Part shown: positions 51,971-60,968 of the stretch, one piece after another
Position numbering within the stretch: the stretch's first letter is position 1
Layout of the letters: each line of letters begins with the position of its first letter
NCBI RefSeq assembly: GCF_003019255.1
Contig: NZ_CP027846.1
Location: forward strand, 2,480,001 to 2,544,000
Length of the DNA: 64,000 nt
Direction of reading: 5' to 3'
DNA from: Staphylococcus kloosii
GTDB lineage: Bacteria; Bacillota; Bacilli; Staphylococcales; Staphylococcaceae
Notes under the pieces: model-generated
The model's input: the letters and a program-made list of their open reading frames with translations, nothing else
Database searches by the model: none
Told to the model about the DNA's origin: nothing
Made by a program: the position numbers and the translations under genes

Positions 51971-52537
51971 TTATTTTAAATGTTCGTATGGACTATTTTT
52001 AACGAAAGAAATAATTTGATCAACAAATAATTTAGAACGTAATTGAAACTCTTCGTTCGCTAAATATAACGTACCATCTTCAAGTTTATTATAGTCAGAA
52101 TCGTGAGTAGCTATTTGTGTAGGTATTGCAATACCTAATAAAGTACGTACTATTAAACGTAAGTGAGATAATGGCTCTGCACTAACAATACCGCCACTAT
52201 TACCGATTAAACCAACGGGTTTCATTTTGAAATCGTCCATAGTTAAATGATCTAAAGCATTTTTTAAAATACCTGAATAAGAACCGTGGTAGTTTGGGCT
52301 ACCTAAAACGAAAAAGTCAGCTTCTCGAGCTTTAGATTGTAATTCAGCTAAATTATTTTTATAAGTTTCTGTAGGTGTTGAAGCACCTGAAACATCTAAT
52401 TGATGTATTGGCTTTTCTGCTAAATCAAATATTTCTGTTTCGAAGTCGTGTTCTTCAAAATGACCTTTCAAATATTGTGATAAAGCTGTAGTATGGGAGC
52501 CTAATTTTGCGCTACCAACTATAATTAATCCTTTCAT
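51971..52537 (-). CDS. azo1: FMN-dependent NADPH-azoreductase Azo1
   Basis: 188 residues, the same length as S. aureus Azo1 and very similar to it from memory: MKGLIIVGSAKLGSHTTALSQYL at the FMN phosphate loop, LGSPNYHGSYSGILKNALDHL, PVGLIGNSGGIVSAEPLSHLR and the C-terminal FVKNSPYEHLK. It is a cytoplasmic flavoenzyme that reduces azo dyes and quinones using NADPH. It starts 19 bp after the HAD (Cof) gene stop, so they are probably one transcript. Confidence 0.9.
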   Translation of the reverse strand: MKGLIIVGSAKLGSHTTALSQYLKGHFEEHDFETEIFDLAEKPIHQLDVSGASTPTETYKNNLAELQSKAREADFFVLGSPNYHGSYSGILKNALDHLTMDDFKMKPVGLIGNSGGIVSAEPLSHLRLIVRTLLGIAIPTQIATHDSDYNKLEDGTLYLANEEFQLRSKLFVDQIISFVKNSPYEHLK

Positions 52538-52556
52538 TATTAAGTCACCTCTAATA

Positions 52557-53426
52557 TTAGTTGTTATATTCTTTAAGTAATTTCATAATTGCCTTACCAA
52601 CACCGCTATTCTCATTTGATTCAGTTTCAAATTTAGCAGTTGCTTTAACTTCATCTGTAGCGTTTGCCATTGCAACAGAATAACCAGCACGTTCAAGCAT
52701 AGAGACGTCATTTAAATTATCGCCTATTGCCATAACATCAGACATATCAACCTTTAGTCTGTCGGCAATCGTTTGTAACGCTATCCCTTTTTGAGCATCA
52801 GCATGCGTAATCTCAATATTACCTCTTGAAGAAGATGACACTGCTAAACTACCTGATTGTGCCAATTCTTCGCTTACGCGATCAATTTTTTCTAAATCAC
52901 TATCAAAAGCAAGTATTTTCATAACGATTTCCCCAGGTGTATCTTTAATTTTGTCATAATTATCGACAACTTTTAAAGTGCCATTATCGATTCTTTTTTG
53001 TATACCTGCTTTAATCTTTTCTACGTCAGCTTGTTGTCCCGCACGTTCTGCAATATCGATATAAATGTCTAAATCACGTTGTGGGTTTTCAGTATAAATA
53101 CCAATGTTAGTATAGATTTGGTAATAAATACTTTCTCTATTAAGAACGTCTGTAATTCTATCAATTAATTCTCGATTTAAGTTTGAAGTGCTACTAATGT
53201 TAAAAGACTCATCTCTAACTTCAGCCCCGTTCAAACAAATGTACGGCAATTTCAAATCAGTTTGTGCGATAGGCGTATTCGCTTCATAAAATGCGCGACC
53301 TGTCGCAATAACTACGGTAATACCTTGTGATTGCGCATATTCAATAGCTTGAATATTTTCCTCTGAAATTTCATGTGCAGCATTTAATAATGTGCCATCC
53401 ATATCTGTTGCAATTAATTTTATCAT
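52557..53426 (-). CDS. Cof-type HAD-IIB phosphatase
   Basis: 289 residues. Motif I is IATDMDGTLLNA, motif II VVIATGRAFYEA, Lys motif DAQKGIALQTI, and motif IV GDNLNDVSMLERAGYSVAMANA. The large C2 cap lies between residues 85 and 200. Cof-type enzymes dephosphorylate sugar phosphates, FMN or PLP; no substrate can be assigned. It is upstream of azo1 in the same direction. Confidence 0.9.
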   Translation of the reverse strand: MIKLIATDMDGTLLNAAHEISEENIQAIEYAQSQGITVVIATGRAFYEANTPIAQTDLKLPYICLNGAEVRDESFNISSTSNLNRELIDRITDVLNRESIYYQIYTNIGIYTENPQRDLDIYIDIAERAGQQADVEKIKAGIQKRIDNGTLKVVDNYDKIKDTPGEIVMKILAFDSDLEKIDRVSEELAQSGSLAVSSSSRGNIEITHADAQKGIALQTIADRLKVDMSDVMAIGDNLNDVSMLERAGYSVAMANATDEVKATAKFETESNENSGVGKAIMKLLKEYNN

Positions 53427-53524
53427 TATAAATTTTCGTCCCCTTCTGTATTAAGTTACACACTAGCCTGTAAACTAAAAAATACGCGCACTGTTTATAA
53501 CACATTATATAGTTTAACAAAACT

Positions 53525-54016
53525 TTACGTGTTTGTATTATCGTCTGTTCGGCTGATTTTTTTCTTTTTTCTTATATTTTTAAAGAATTGACGTAATAAT
53601 TCGCCACATTCCTCTGCTAATATATGTTTATCTACAATAGCTCTATGATTAAAACGTGGTTCCTGTGTTAAATCCATTAAACTACCACTACAACCACCTT
53701 TAGGGTCACTCGCACCATATACAACTCTTGGTATACGACTCATTACGATTGCCCCTGCACACATGACACATGGTTCTAGCGTTACATATAATGTACAGTC
53801 TTCCAAGCGCCAACTTCCAACTATTTTAGCTGCTTTTTGAATGGCCAAATATTCAGCATGTGCTGTTGGGTCTTGGCGTGTTTCTCTTAAATTATGCGCA
53901 CGTGCAATAATCTTATTGTCTTTTACAATGACTGCACCTATTGGCACTTCACCGATGTACTGCGCTTTTAAAGCTTCATTTATTGCAACTTTCATATATT
54001 TTTCATCACTTGTCAT
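53525..54016 (-). CDS. tadA: tRNA-specific adenosine deaminase
   Basis: 163 residues, cytidine-deaminase-like fold. The zinc site has His53-Ala-Glu55 (DPTAHAEYLAIQ) and Cys83/Cys86 (LEPCVMCAGAIVMSR). It converts A34 to inosine in tRNA-Arg(ACG). The C-terminus is Lys-rich (IRKKKKISRTDD), probably for tRNA contact. It is divergent from the deoxynucleoside kinase genes across 63 bp. Confidence 0.94.
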   Translation of the reverse strand: MTSDEKYMKVAINEALKAQYIGEVPIGAVIVKDNKIIARAHNLRETRQDPTAHAEYLAIQKAAKIVGSWRLEDCTLYVTLEPCVMCAGAIVMSRIPRVVYGASDPKGGCSGSLMDLTQEPRFNHRAIVDKHILAEECGELLRQFFKNIRKKKKISRTDDNTNT

Positions 54017-54079
54017 GTGTCTGACACCTCACATATGGTACAATACTTATTGTCTATTTTAACATTTGGAGCGTTAATC

Positions 54080-54697
54080 ATGAATAAACCATTTATAGCA
54101 ATCGAAGGCCCTATTGGCGTTGGGAAATCTTCCTTAACGCATAAATTAAGCCAAGATTTAAATTATTACGAAGAAAATGAAATTATCGATGAAAACCCAT
54201 TTCTTTCTGACTTCTATGATGATATATCAAAATGGAGTTTCCAAACAGAAATGTTTTTTTTATGTAATCGATATAAACAATTTCAAGATCTAGCACAAAT
54301 TCACCAAGGTATAGTTAGCGATTATCATATTTATAAAAATAAAATTTTCGCACACAATACACTGACATCGACTGAATATGAAAAGTTCACGCGTATATAT
54401 GACATTCTAACCGAAGACTTGCAGATGCCAAATATCATAATCTTCTTAGACGCTGATTTATCAGTACTACAACAAAGAATTGCTAAAAGAAACCGCAGCT
54501 TTGAACATCAAATATCTGACGATTATTTATTTGCTCTAAAAGAAGATTATACTCATTTTTACAATACATTAAAAGCCGATGGCCAGAATGTCATAAAAAT
54601 TGATACTTCGACACTTGATTTTGTAACGCAAGACGATGATTATCAACATATATTAGAACTTGTACGACCACTTATAGGAGGAACGAAAGATGAATAA
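54080..54697 (+). CDS. Deoxynucleoside kinase, dGK type
   Basis: About 205 residues. The Walker A motif is IEGPIGVGKSSLTHKL. The usual DRS motif reads VSDYHIYKNKIFA, as in the bacterial deoxyguanosine kinase class, and the lid is RIAKRNRSFE. It phosphorylates deoxypurines in salvage. ATG 54080 follows TTGGAGCG; an earlier in-frame ATG lies in the tadA leader. Its end overlaps the next kinase by 8 bp, so the two are translationally coupled, a pairing known in Bacillus and Lactobacillus, where they act as a heterodimer. Confidence 0.9.
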   Translation: MNKPFIAIEGPIGVGKSSLTHKLSQDLNYYEENEIIDENPFLSDFYDDISKWSFQTEMFFLCNRYKQFQDLAQIHQGIVSDYHIYKNKIFAHNTLTSTEYEKFTRIYDILTEDLQMPNIIIFLDADLSVLQQRIAKRNRSFEHQISDDYLFALKEDYTHFYNTLKADGQNVIKIDTSTLDFVTQDDDYQHILELVRPLIGGTKDE

Positions 54698-55352
54698 TTA
54701 TGGTATTCCACAAGATGCAGTGATTACTATTGCTGGAACTGTAGGAGTAGGAAAATCAACTTTAACTCAAGCCTTAGCAGACCGTCTAAATTTCCGTACG
54801 TCATTCGAAAATGTAGAGCATAATCCTTATTTAGATAAATTTTATCACGACTTTCAACGTTGGAGCTTCCACTTACAAATTTACTTTTTAGCGGAACGTT
54901 TTAAAGAACAAAAACGTATGTTTGAATATGGTGGCGGCTTTGTCCAAGATCGTTCAATCTACGAGGACGTTGATATTTTTGCTAAAATGCATGAAGAACA
55001 AGGTACAATGACAGACGAAGACTTTAACACTTACTCTGAATTATTTAATGCTATGGTGATGACACCTTATTTTCCTAAACCAGATGTACTTATTTATTTA
55101 GAATGTGATTATGACGAAGTAATTAATCGTATACAACAACGTGGCCGTCAAATGGAAATCGATACCGACCCACAATATTGGCAAAAATTATTTCAACGTT
55201 ATGAAACTTGGATTAGCCAGTTTAATGTGTGTCCGGTCGTTCGTGTAAATATCAATGAATATGATTTACATGCGGACCCAGATTCACTAGACGTTGTCAT
55301 CAACAAAATCAAATCAGTTATCGATACTTATAGAAAAGTAGATCAACGTTAA
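54690..55352 (+). CDS. Deoxynucleoside kinase, dAK type
   Basis: 220 residues. Walker A is IAGTVGVGKSTLTQALA. The canonical DRS motif is present in GFVQDRSIYEDVDIFAKM, and the lid is RIQQRGRQMEID. It likely phosphorylates deoxyadenosine or deoxycytidine and pairs with the overlapping upstream kinase. A strong terminator follows. Confidence 0.92.
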   Translation: MNNYGIPQDAVITIAGTVGVGKSTLTQALADRLNFRTSFENVEHNPYLDKFYHDFQRWSFHLQIYFLAERFKEQKRMFEYGGGFVQDRSIYEDVDIFAKMHEEQGTMTDEDFNTYSELFNAMVMTPYFPKPDVLIYLECDYDEVINRIQQRGRQMEIDTDPQYWQKLFQRYETWISQFNVCPVVRVNINEYDLHADPDSLDVVINKIKSVIDTYRKVDQR

Positions 55353-55360
55353 TAATCAAT

Positions 55361-55403
55361 AAAAGGTTGAAACTGGCTTAAAGTGCCTTGTTTCAACCTT
55401 TTT
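55361..55403. terminator. Bidirectional terminator of the kinase pair
   Basis: AAAAGGTTGAAAC (55361-55373) pairs with GTTTCAACCTTTT (55390-55402), and T residues follow. It also lies one base from the stop of the convergent gene at 55405. Confidence 0.88.
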
Positions 55404-55404
55404 A

Positions 55405-55794
55405 TTATTCAATATGACTACGGTTAATAATTTTATCAATCTCGTCATCATTGACTATTTTGTTGTAATAACTATCATCAACTTGACTCAAGCCAAATGT
55501 ATTAGCCTTTTCTTTATCGTTAGTTCCAATATATTGATTGCCATCACTATCTTGATAATAATCAAAAATTGCGCCTTCATATCTTGCTTCTTGAAAAAGC
55601 TCATAAAGTTCTTCTAAATCATCTCTAGCTACATGTTTATAATATAGTGTGTGTAATGTATGATCTTTAGTTTGAGCAATGAATCCTTGTTCTTCGGCGC
55701 GTTCATCCTCAGTCACTAAAAGTACTTCATTACCATGAATACTTACTACTTTATATGTTTCATTATTATAAATCGCATATTTGCCATCAATCAT
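55405..55794 (-). CDS. Conserved staphylococcal protein of unknown function
   Basis: About 129 residues, acidic. The N-terminal half is beta-rich (IDGKYAIYNNETYKVVSIHGNEVLLVTEDE), and the C-terminal half is helical and rich in Asp, Glu and Tyr. It has no signal or membrane helix. ATG 55794 follows GAGGTG; a frame 27 bases longer lacks a good site. I do not recognise a named family. It is convergent with the kinase pair. Confidence 0.65.
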   Translation of the reverse strand: MIDGKYAIYNNETYKVVSIHGNEVLLVTEDERAEEQGFIAQTKDHTLHTLYYKHVARDDLEELYELFQEARYEGAIFDYYQDSDGNQYIGTNDKEKANTFGLSQVDDSYYNKIVNDDEIDKIINRSHIE

Positions 55795-55863
55795 CGCCAA
55801 CACCTCTTTTAAGAAACTCATAATATATGTTTTATATATTATGACACATCAGCATTATGAATC

Positions 55864-56556
55864 CTATTGATTTATAATATCGATGATTTCATTCATTGTC
55901 GGTATAATATAATCCGCTTCGCCAAAACTTTCTTCTATATCCACACCCGTTAATACAGCGATAGATAATCCTAAGCCAGCATTCTTACCCGTTTTAATAT
56001 CATTTGCTGTATCACCAACAATCGCAACATCTTTAGGGTCCACATCATGATTATCAAATAATGGTTTTAATACTTCTGGATTTGGTTTTTCTACGGCATT
56101 TGCTTCTGTAGAAATAACCACATCAAAAAATTTAGCGCTTTGCGTAACCTCTAAAAATTGATCGACACCTTTTTTTGAATCACTCGTTACGATGCCCATC
56201 TTATACCCTTGCTGTTGTAAATTTTCTAAAGTTTGATACGCACCTTCAACCCACTCATTATCAGGAACGCGATTGTCGACTAACGTTTGACTACGTTGTT
56301 GTACCCATTGTGTCACATCTTCTTCCGCAATATCATTAAATGTTGCTATCATGTTATCTAAAGCGCCCGAAGCCATAATCGTACCTTGTTGAATTTCACC
56401 GTCCACGATTCCTAAACGTTTATAAGCTGCATCTACATTAGCAATTTTGTGCTTATAACGTTCAATAAAATCATCAGCTAATTGTAAACCAATGGTCATC
56501 CAACTACGATCAAAATATATTAATGTGCCATCTTTATCGAATAAAATCCACTTCAT
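55864..56556 (-). CDS. HAD-family hydrolase, phosphoglycolate phosphatase-like
   Basis: 230 residues. Motif I is KWILFDKDGTLIYFD, motif II MGIVTSDSKKGVDQFL, motif III Lys in AVEKPNPEVLKPLF, and motif IV AIVGDTANDIKTGKNAGL. A helical cap spans residues about 20-90. The Gph/PGMB subgroup removes phosphate from small metabolites; substrate unknown. Two adjacent ATGs (56559 and 56556) could start it. Monocistronic. Confidence 0.88.
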   Translation of the reverse strand: MKWILFDKDGTLIYFDRSWMTIGLQLADDFIERYKHKIANVDAAYKRLGIVDGEIQQGTIMASGALDNMIATFNDIAEEDVTQWVQQRSQTLVDNRVPDNEWVEGAYQTLENLQQQGYKMGIVTSDSKKGVDQFLEVTQSAKFFDVVISTEANAVEKPNPEVLKPLFDNHDVDPKDVAIVGDTANDIKTGKNAGLGLSIAVLTGVDIEESFGEADYIIPTMNEIIDIINQ

Positions 56557-56633
56557 CAAATTACATCTCCTACGTATTTATCATTACTTGTTGTATTCAT
56601 TTACTACTTTCACTTTAGTCATTACATTAAAAA

Positions 56634-56727
56634 AAGGCAAATATCAAAACGTCATTTTAAATAATAAATACAACCAGTAAGTAACTATGTATATATTTAA
56701 AATGACCGTAGTTTTGACTTTGCCTTA
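56634..56727 (-). terminator. Long imperfect inverted repeat, ilvE terminator
   Basis: Arms of about 33 bases pair: AAGGCAAATATCAAAACG with TAGTTTTGACTTTGCCTT, and TCATTTTAAAT with ATTTAAAATGA, around a loop of about 28 bases. On the minus strand TTTTTTT follows. It is far longer than a normal terminator. Confidence 0.7.
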
Positions 56728-56742
56728 AAACGATATTAAATA

Positions 56743-57819
56743 TTAATATTTAGGAACTACAACTCTCCAATTTTGTGGATCGTCAAGTTTACCACTTTGT
56801 ATGCCTACATAATTATCATAAAGTTTTTGTGTAATTGCACCTGTTTCGTTATTGTTAATAACAATTTCTTCTTCACCATATTTTAATTGACCGACTGGTG
56901 AAATTACAGCTGCAGTACCTGTACCAAACACTTCATCTAACTCACCTTTACGATGAGATTCAATTAATTCATCAATAGATACGCGACGTTCTTCAACATC
57001 ATAACCTAATTGTTGAGCTAATTCGATAACCGTTTTACGTGTGATACCTGGTAAGATACTACCGTTTAATGCTGGCGTTACGATTGTGCCGTTTTCTACG
57101 AAGAAGATATTCATACTACCAACTTCTTCGATATATTTTTGTTCAACACCATCTAACCATAATACTTGGTCATAGCCTTGTTTAGAAGCATTTGTTTGTG
57201 CTTTTAAACTTGCTGCATAGTTACCTGCAACTTTAGCATGTCCTACACCGCCTCGCACGGCACGTACATATTCATCTTCTACATAAATTTTCGTTGGGTT
57301 TAACGATTCTCCACCATAGTATGAACCTGATGGCGATAAAATAATAAGTAATTTGTAAGAATAAGATGGTCTTACACCTAACATACCTTCTGTAGCAAAA
57401 ACGTAAGGACGGATGTATAATGATTGACCTTCACCTTCTGGTACCCAGTCACGTTCTTTATCGACTAACTGTTTTAGCCCTTCTAATAAAACATCTTCAT
57501 CAACTTTAGGCATATCTAGTCTACCTAGGGAATTATTAATACGCTTAAAGTTTTCTTCTGGTCTAAATAATACGACTTCACCATTATGTTTGTATGCTTT
57601 TAATCCTTCGAATACTGCTTGTCCATAATGTAACGCTTGTGCTGCTGGAGAAATTTCAATTGGTCCATATGGCACAATTTTTAGGTCATGCCATCCTTGA
57701 TCTAAATCATAATCGAAGCTTAGCATATAGTCAGTAAAGTATTTACCAAAACCTAAATCACTTGGATCTGGCTTTTCTTTTAAGTTTTCACGTTGTACAA
57801 ATTCAATTTTTTCTGACAT
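56743..57819 (-). CDS. ilvE: Branched-chain amino acid aminotransferase
   Basis: 358 residues, fold type IV PLP enzyme. Signatures are ALHYGQAVFEGLKAYKHNGEVVLFRPEEN, the PLP-Lys in GVGHAKVAGNYAASLKAQ and the C-terminal VFGTGTAAVISPVGQL. It transfers amino groups between glutamate and the keto acids of Leu, Ile and Val, feeding also branched fatty acid synthesis. The promoter (57862-57890) has a CodY-like box directly upstream. Confidence 0.96.
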   Translation of the reverse strand: MSEKIEFVQRENLKEKPDPSDLGFGKYFTDYMLSFDYDLDQGWHDLKIVPYGPIEISPAAQALHYGQAVFEGLKAYKHNGEVVLFRPEENFKRINNSLGRLDMPKVDEDVLLEGLKQLVDKERDWVPEGEGQSLYIRPYVFATEGMLGVRPSYSYKLLIILSPSGSYYGGESLNPTKIYVEDEYVRAVRGGVGHAKVAGNYAASLKAQTNASKQGYDQVLWLDGVEQKYIEEVGSMNIFFVENGTIVTPALNGSILPGITRKTVIELAQQLGYDVEERRVSIDELIESHRKGELDEVFGTGTAAVISPVGQLKYGEEEIVINNNETGAITQKLYDNYVGIQSGKLDDPQNWRVVVPKY

Positions 57820-57861
57820 GATTTATTCCTCCAGTTAATTCTAAAATTTTAATTAAAGTCA

Positions 57862-57890
57862 ATTATACCAATCGTTTGAGGTGCATTCAA
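57862..57890 (-). promoter_or_regulatory. ilvE promoter
   Basis: On the minus strand TTGAAT (57885-57890), a 17-bp spacer and TATAAT (57862-57867) form a good sigma-A promoter about 43 bp before the ilvE start. Confidence 0.75.
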
Positions 57891-57891
57891 T

Positions 57892-57906
57892 AATTTTCAA
57901 AAAATT
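57892..57906. promoter_or_regulatory. CodY box
   Basis: AATTTTCAAAAAATT matches 14 of 15 positions of the CodY motif AATTTTCWGAAAATT. It adjoins the -35 of the ilvE promoter, suggesting repression by CodY when branched-chain amino acids and GTP are plentiful. Confidence 0.6.
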
Positions 57907-57997
57907 TAAAATTTTGAGCCTTCGAATAGATGCTCTTTAAAATGAATTTATAGCTAAGAAAATATTGTTGTATGAGAGCTGGATTTACACTATAAAT

Positions 57998-58016
57998 AGG
58001 TCAGCACCCTTGACCT
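57998..58016 (-). terminator. Weak hairpin after the tautomerase gene
   Basis: AGGTCA (57998-58003) pairs with TGACCT (58011-58016). It lies about 70 bp past the tautomerase stop, with only a poor T tail on the minus strand. Confidence 0.45.
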
Positions 58017-58085
58017 TTATATTACTATTTATTGTGTTAAAAAGTAAAATTATTGCGTATTAAAACGTTAATTATGCGATGTCCG

Positions 58086-58475
58086 TTATAAATCTCCATT
58101 TAAGAATTGTGCTTCGCCGTTAAAGAAACTCCAATTTTCATCGGTATTTTCTACTAAACTTATCATGACATCTTCTTTACGTATATTTAACTCATCATGT
58201 AATTGTGATACTAAATTGTGATAAAACTTAGTTTTTTGGTCTTTCGTACGTGGACGAGATACTAAAGTAAATACTAGCACTTCATCCGTTCTTTCCACGC
58301 CTAGCCCTGTATCTAATATAGCCATTTCGTAATCTTCATGTTGTGTAACGATTTGATATCTGTCGCCTTCTGGTGCATCAAATGCGTCTAACATCACTTC
58401 GTAAGATACATCTAAAATTTCTTTAATCTGTTCTTTAGTACGTCCTTTAATCATATCTATTTTAATAATTGGCAT
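58086..58475 (-). CDS. Tautomerase-family protein (Tautomerase_2)
   Basis: 129 residues. The mature protein would begin with Pro (MPIIKIDMIKGRTKEQIKEIL), the catalytic base of the tautomerase superfamily. The length and the segment VLVFTLVSRPRTKDQKTKFYHNL fit the longer malonate-semialdehyde-decarboxylase-like/Tautomerase_2 group. It acts in the cytoplasm on an unknown keto-enol substrate. Monocistronic. Confidence 0.85.
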   Translation of the reverse strand: MPIIKIDMIKGRTKEQIKEILDVSYEVMLDAFDAPEGDRYQIVTQHEDYEMAILDTGLGVERTDEVLVFTLVSRPRTKDQKTKFYHNLVSQLHDELNIRKEDVMISLVENTDENWSFFNGEAQFLNGDL

Positions 58476-58579
58476 AAAATAGCCCCCTTAAATTAATATA
58501 TTCTATTCAAATTTTATTTTAGCTCATTTATAAAGGTTTACAACTCATCTGTTTTCTCTATACTATTTAAGATAAAAAT

Positions 58580-58617
58580 AAAGCACTTAAAAGTTATACA
58601 ACTTTTAAGTGCTTTTA
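58580..58617 (-). terminator. Terminator of the TDH-like gene
   Basis: AAGCACTTAAAAGTT (58581-58595) pairs perfectly with AACTTTTAAGTGCTT (58600-58614). A-rich and T-rich flanks give a U tail on the minus transcript. Confidence 0.9.
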
Positions 58618-58621
58618 TGAT

Positions 58622-59578
58622 TTATCTTACGTAATTTTGTTCTTCAATTGCTTCTAACATTATTTTTGTCATAGATTGTAAGTCGTATTTTGGATCAAAG
58701 CCCCATTCTGCTCTAGCACAGCTTACATCAATGTTATCTGGCCAGCTATCAGCAATAGCTTGTCTATCTGGATCTACGTTATAGTCCAATTCGAAGTTTG
58801 GATAATGCTCTAAAATAGCTTCTTTTACCATTTCAGGTTCAATACTCATAGCACTCAAGTTATAAGCATTTCTATTTATAAGTTTAACGCCATCTGCTTC
58901 CATTAATTTAATAATGGCATCTACCGCATCATCCATAAACATCATATCCATAAATGTATCTTTAGCAATATAGCTTGTATATTTACCTTCTCTAACGGCT
59001 TTGAAATAAATTTCTACAGCATAGTCTGTAGTACCGCCGCCTGGTTCTTTAACGTGTGAAATAAGTCCTGGGAATCTTACACTTCTTGTATCAATACCAA
59101 ATTTTTCAAAGTAGTATTGGCATAATAATTCACCGGCAACTTTATTTACACCATACATTGAAGTAGGTCGTTGTATAGTAACTTGTGGTGTATTCACTTT
59201 TGGTGTAGTTGGTCCAAACGCACCAATTGAACTTGGCGTAAAGAATTTCAAATCATATTCACGTGCTGCTTCTAAAGCGTTCATTAATCCACCCATATTT
59301 AAGTCCCATGCAAAAATCGGATTTTTTTCAGCGGTTGCTGATAATAATGCTGCCATATGCATCAACGTATCGGCTTTAAATGTATCTACTAGTTCGAACA
59401 TACGCTCTTTATTCGTTACATCTAAAATTTCAAAAGGTCCATCTAATATTGGAGAACCTTCTTCAGGCTTTCTAATATCAGTAGCTAAAACATTTTCATT
59501 TCCGTAAATCGCTCTACATTTTACTACTAATTCAGTTCCAATCTGTCCTAAGGCACCTGTAATCATAATTTTTTTCAT
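58622..59578 (-). CDS. NAD-dependent epimerase-type L-threonine 3-dehydrogenase-like enzyme
   Basis: About 318 residues, extended short-chain dehydrogenase fold. The NAD loop is MITGALGQIGTELV, the catalytic Ser lies in TPSSIGAFGPT and Tyr/Lys in MYGVNKVAGELL. The segments LMHMAALLSATAEKNP and FPGLISHVKEPGGGTTDYAVEIYFKA are typical of short-chain L-threonine dehydrogenases. It would oxidise L-threonine to 2-amino-3-ketobutyrate with NAD. No kbl gene is adjacent. ATG 59578 follows GGAGAGAG; a longer frame lacks a site. Confidence 0.83.
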   Translation of the reverse strand: MKKIMITGALGQIGTELVVKCRAIYGNENVLATDIRKPEEGSPILDGPFEILDVTNKERMFELVDTFKADTLMHMAALLSATAEKNPIFAWDLNMGGLMNALEAAREYDLKFFTPSSIGAFGPTTPKVNTPQVTIQRPTSMYGVNKVAGELLCQYYFEKFGIDTRSVRFPGLISHVKEPGGGTTDYAVEIYFKAVREGKYTSYIAKDTFMDMMFMDDAVDAIIKLMEADGVKLINRNAYNLSAMSIEPEMVKEAILEHYPNFELDYNVDPDRQAIADSWPDNIDVSCARAEWGFDPKYDLQSMTKIMLEAIEEQNYVR

Positions 59579-59819
59579 TTCTCTCTCTCCTTTGTCTATT
59601 GCCAAAAAGCAATGTATTTCTCATGTAAACAAATAGCCCATTTCACTTAAAATTATACTACATATCCCCAAAATTGTATACTGTGAGTGAACATGAAGCA
59701 ATTTTTTTATTAAGTTGCACAATTCATTTAAAACAATAACCATCCTGTTTATAGATACGCGATTTAAAATAACTAACTCCGGGAATTAATAAAATGGATT
59801 ACGAAAAGGAGTGAAAGAA

Positions 59820-60899
59820 ATGGATTATAATTTATTAGGTAATTCTGGATTAGCAGTATCTAAATATGCACTTGGTACGATACCTTTTACAGGTACGAAT
59901 GGATTTGAAAACGCAGGTGGCATGTCACAACAACAAGCAAATAAGATGATTGATTATGCACTAGACCAAGGCATTAACCAATTTGACACGGCAAATTTAT
60001 ACTCTAAAGGAGATTCCGAGATTGCATTAGGTAAAGCAATTAGAGATAAACGTCACGAAATGGTTATTAGTAGTAAAACAGGTTTTCAATTGACTGATAA
60101 TCCTAATGACGGTGGCGCAAGCAGAATTAATATCGAACGTTCAGTTAATGAATCACTTCAAAGATTAAACACTGACTATATTGATTTATATTACACACAT
60201 TTATGGGATGGCCAAGTGCCAACGATGGAAACCATTCAGACCATGAACGATTTAATTCAACAAGGTAAGATTCGTTATTGGGGTGTTTCCAATTATAGTG
60301 GTTGGGCTTTAGCTAAAACACATACGCTTGCCGTCGCTAACAATATGGCACCACCTATTGCACAACAAATTTACTATACACCTGAAGCACGTGAAGCTGA
60401 ATACGAATTATTACCTGCCGGCAAAGAACTTGGCGTTGGTAATAGTATATGGTCTCCATTAGGTGAAGGACTATTAACTGGTAAAGTTTCAAGAACGAAA
60501 TCAGGCGATGCTGGTACACGCCAAGGTGACGGCTGGCCAGAACCTTATATTAAAAATCACGAATTATTTTATAATTTAGTAGATGTGCTTAATGACATTG
60601 CAGTACAGCACAACGTTTCAGTTGCCCAAGTAACATTAGCATGGCTAAGAGACAGACCAAATATAGACTCACTCGTACTTGCAGCAAGAACCCAAGATCA
60701 ATTACAAGATAATATCGCTTCTTACAACCTACAACTTACAGATAATGAAATTAAAACAATTACCGAGTTAACAAACCCAGAACCTATATATCCGTTATGG
60801 CATAGAGCAATGAACTCCTACGACAAAGCTTCAACTTCAGAAAAAGTTTACCTTGAAGGTTACAATAACCTAATGAACAATAAAGATTCTATGCTTTAA
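59820..60899 (+). CDS. Aldo/keto reductase
   Basis: About 359 residues, TIM-barrel AKR. The catalytic residues are Asp/Tyr in QFDTANLYSKGDSEIALG, Lys in VISSKTGFQL and His in YYTHLWDGQVP; the C-terminal NADPH site is VLAARTQDQLQDNIAS. It is longer than the AKR at 16327-17262 and not a close copy. Substrate unknown. The ribosome site AAAAGGAG decides ATG 59820. Monocistronic, followed by a perfect terminator. Confidence 0.9.
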   Translation: MDYNLLGNSGLAVSKYALGTIPFTGTNGFENAGGMSQQQANKMIDYALDQGINQFDTANLYSKGDSEIALGKAIRDKRHEMVISSKTGFQLTDNPNDGGASRINIERSVNESLQRLNTDYIDLYYTHLWDGQVPTMETIQTMNDLIQQGKIRYWGVSNYSGWALAKTHTLAVANNMAPPIAQQIYYTPEAREAEYELLPAGKELGVGNSIWSPLGEGLLTGKVSRTKSGDAGTRQGDGWPEPYIKNHELFYNLVDVLNDIAVQHNVSVAQVTLAWLRDRPNIDSLVLAARTQDQLQDNIASYNLQLTDNEIKTITELTNPEPIYPLWHRAMNSYDKASTSEKVYLEGYNNLMNNKDSML

Positions 60900-60923
60900 A
60901 TCTTTATTATTTAATTGAAAAAC

Positions 60924-60966
60924 AATGGCAATTTCCATCAATGTTAATGGAAATTGCCATTTTTTC
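60924..60966 (+). terminator. Terminator of the aldo/keto reductase gene
   Basis: ATGGCAATTTCCAT (60925-60938) pairs perfectly with ATGGAAATTGCCAT (60947-60960), followed by T residues to 60965. Confidence 0.92.
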
Positions 60967-60968
60967 AT

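Noticed and set aside
54017..54079. Longer N-terminus for the first deoxynucleoside kinase
   Set aside because: The extra 21 residues cover the divergent promoter region, and ATG 54080 has a good ribosome site and a normal kinase N-terminus.
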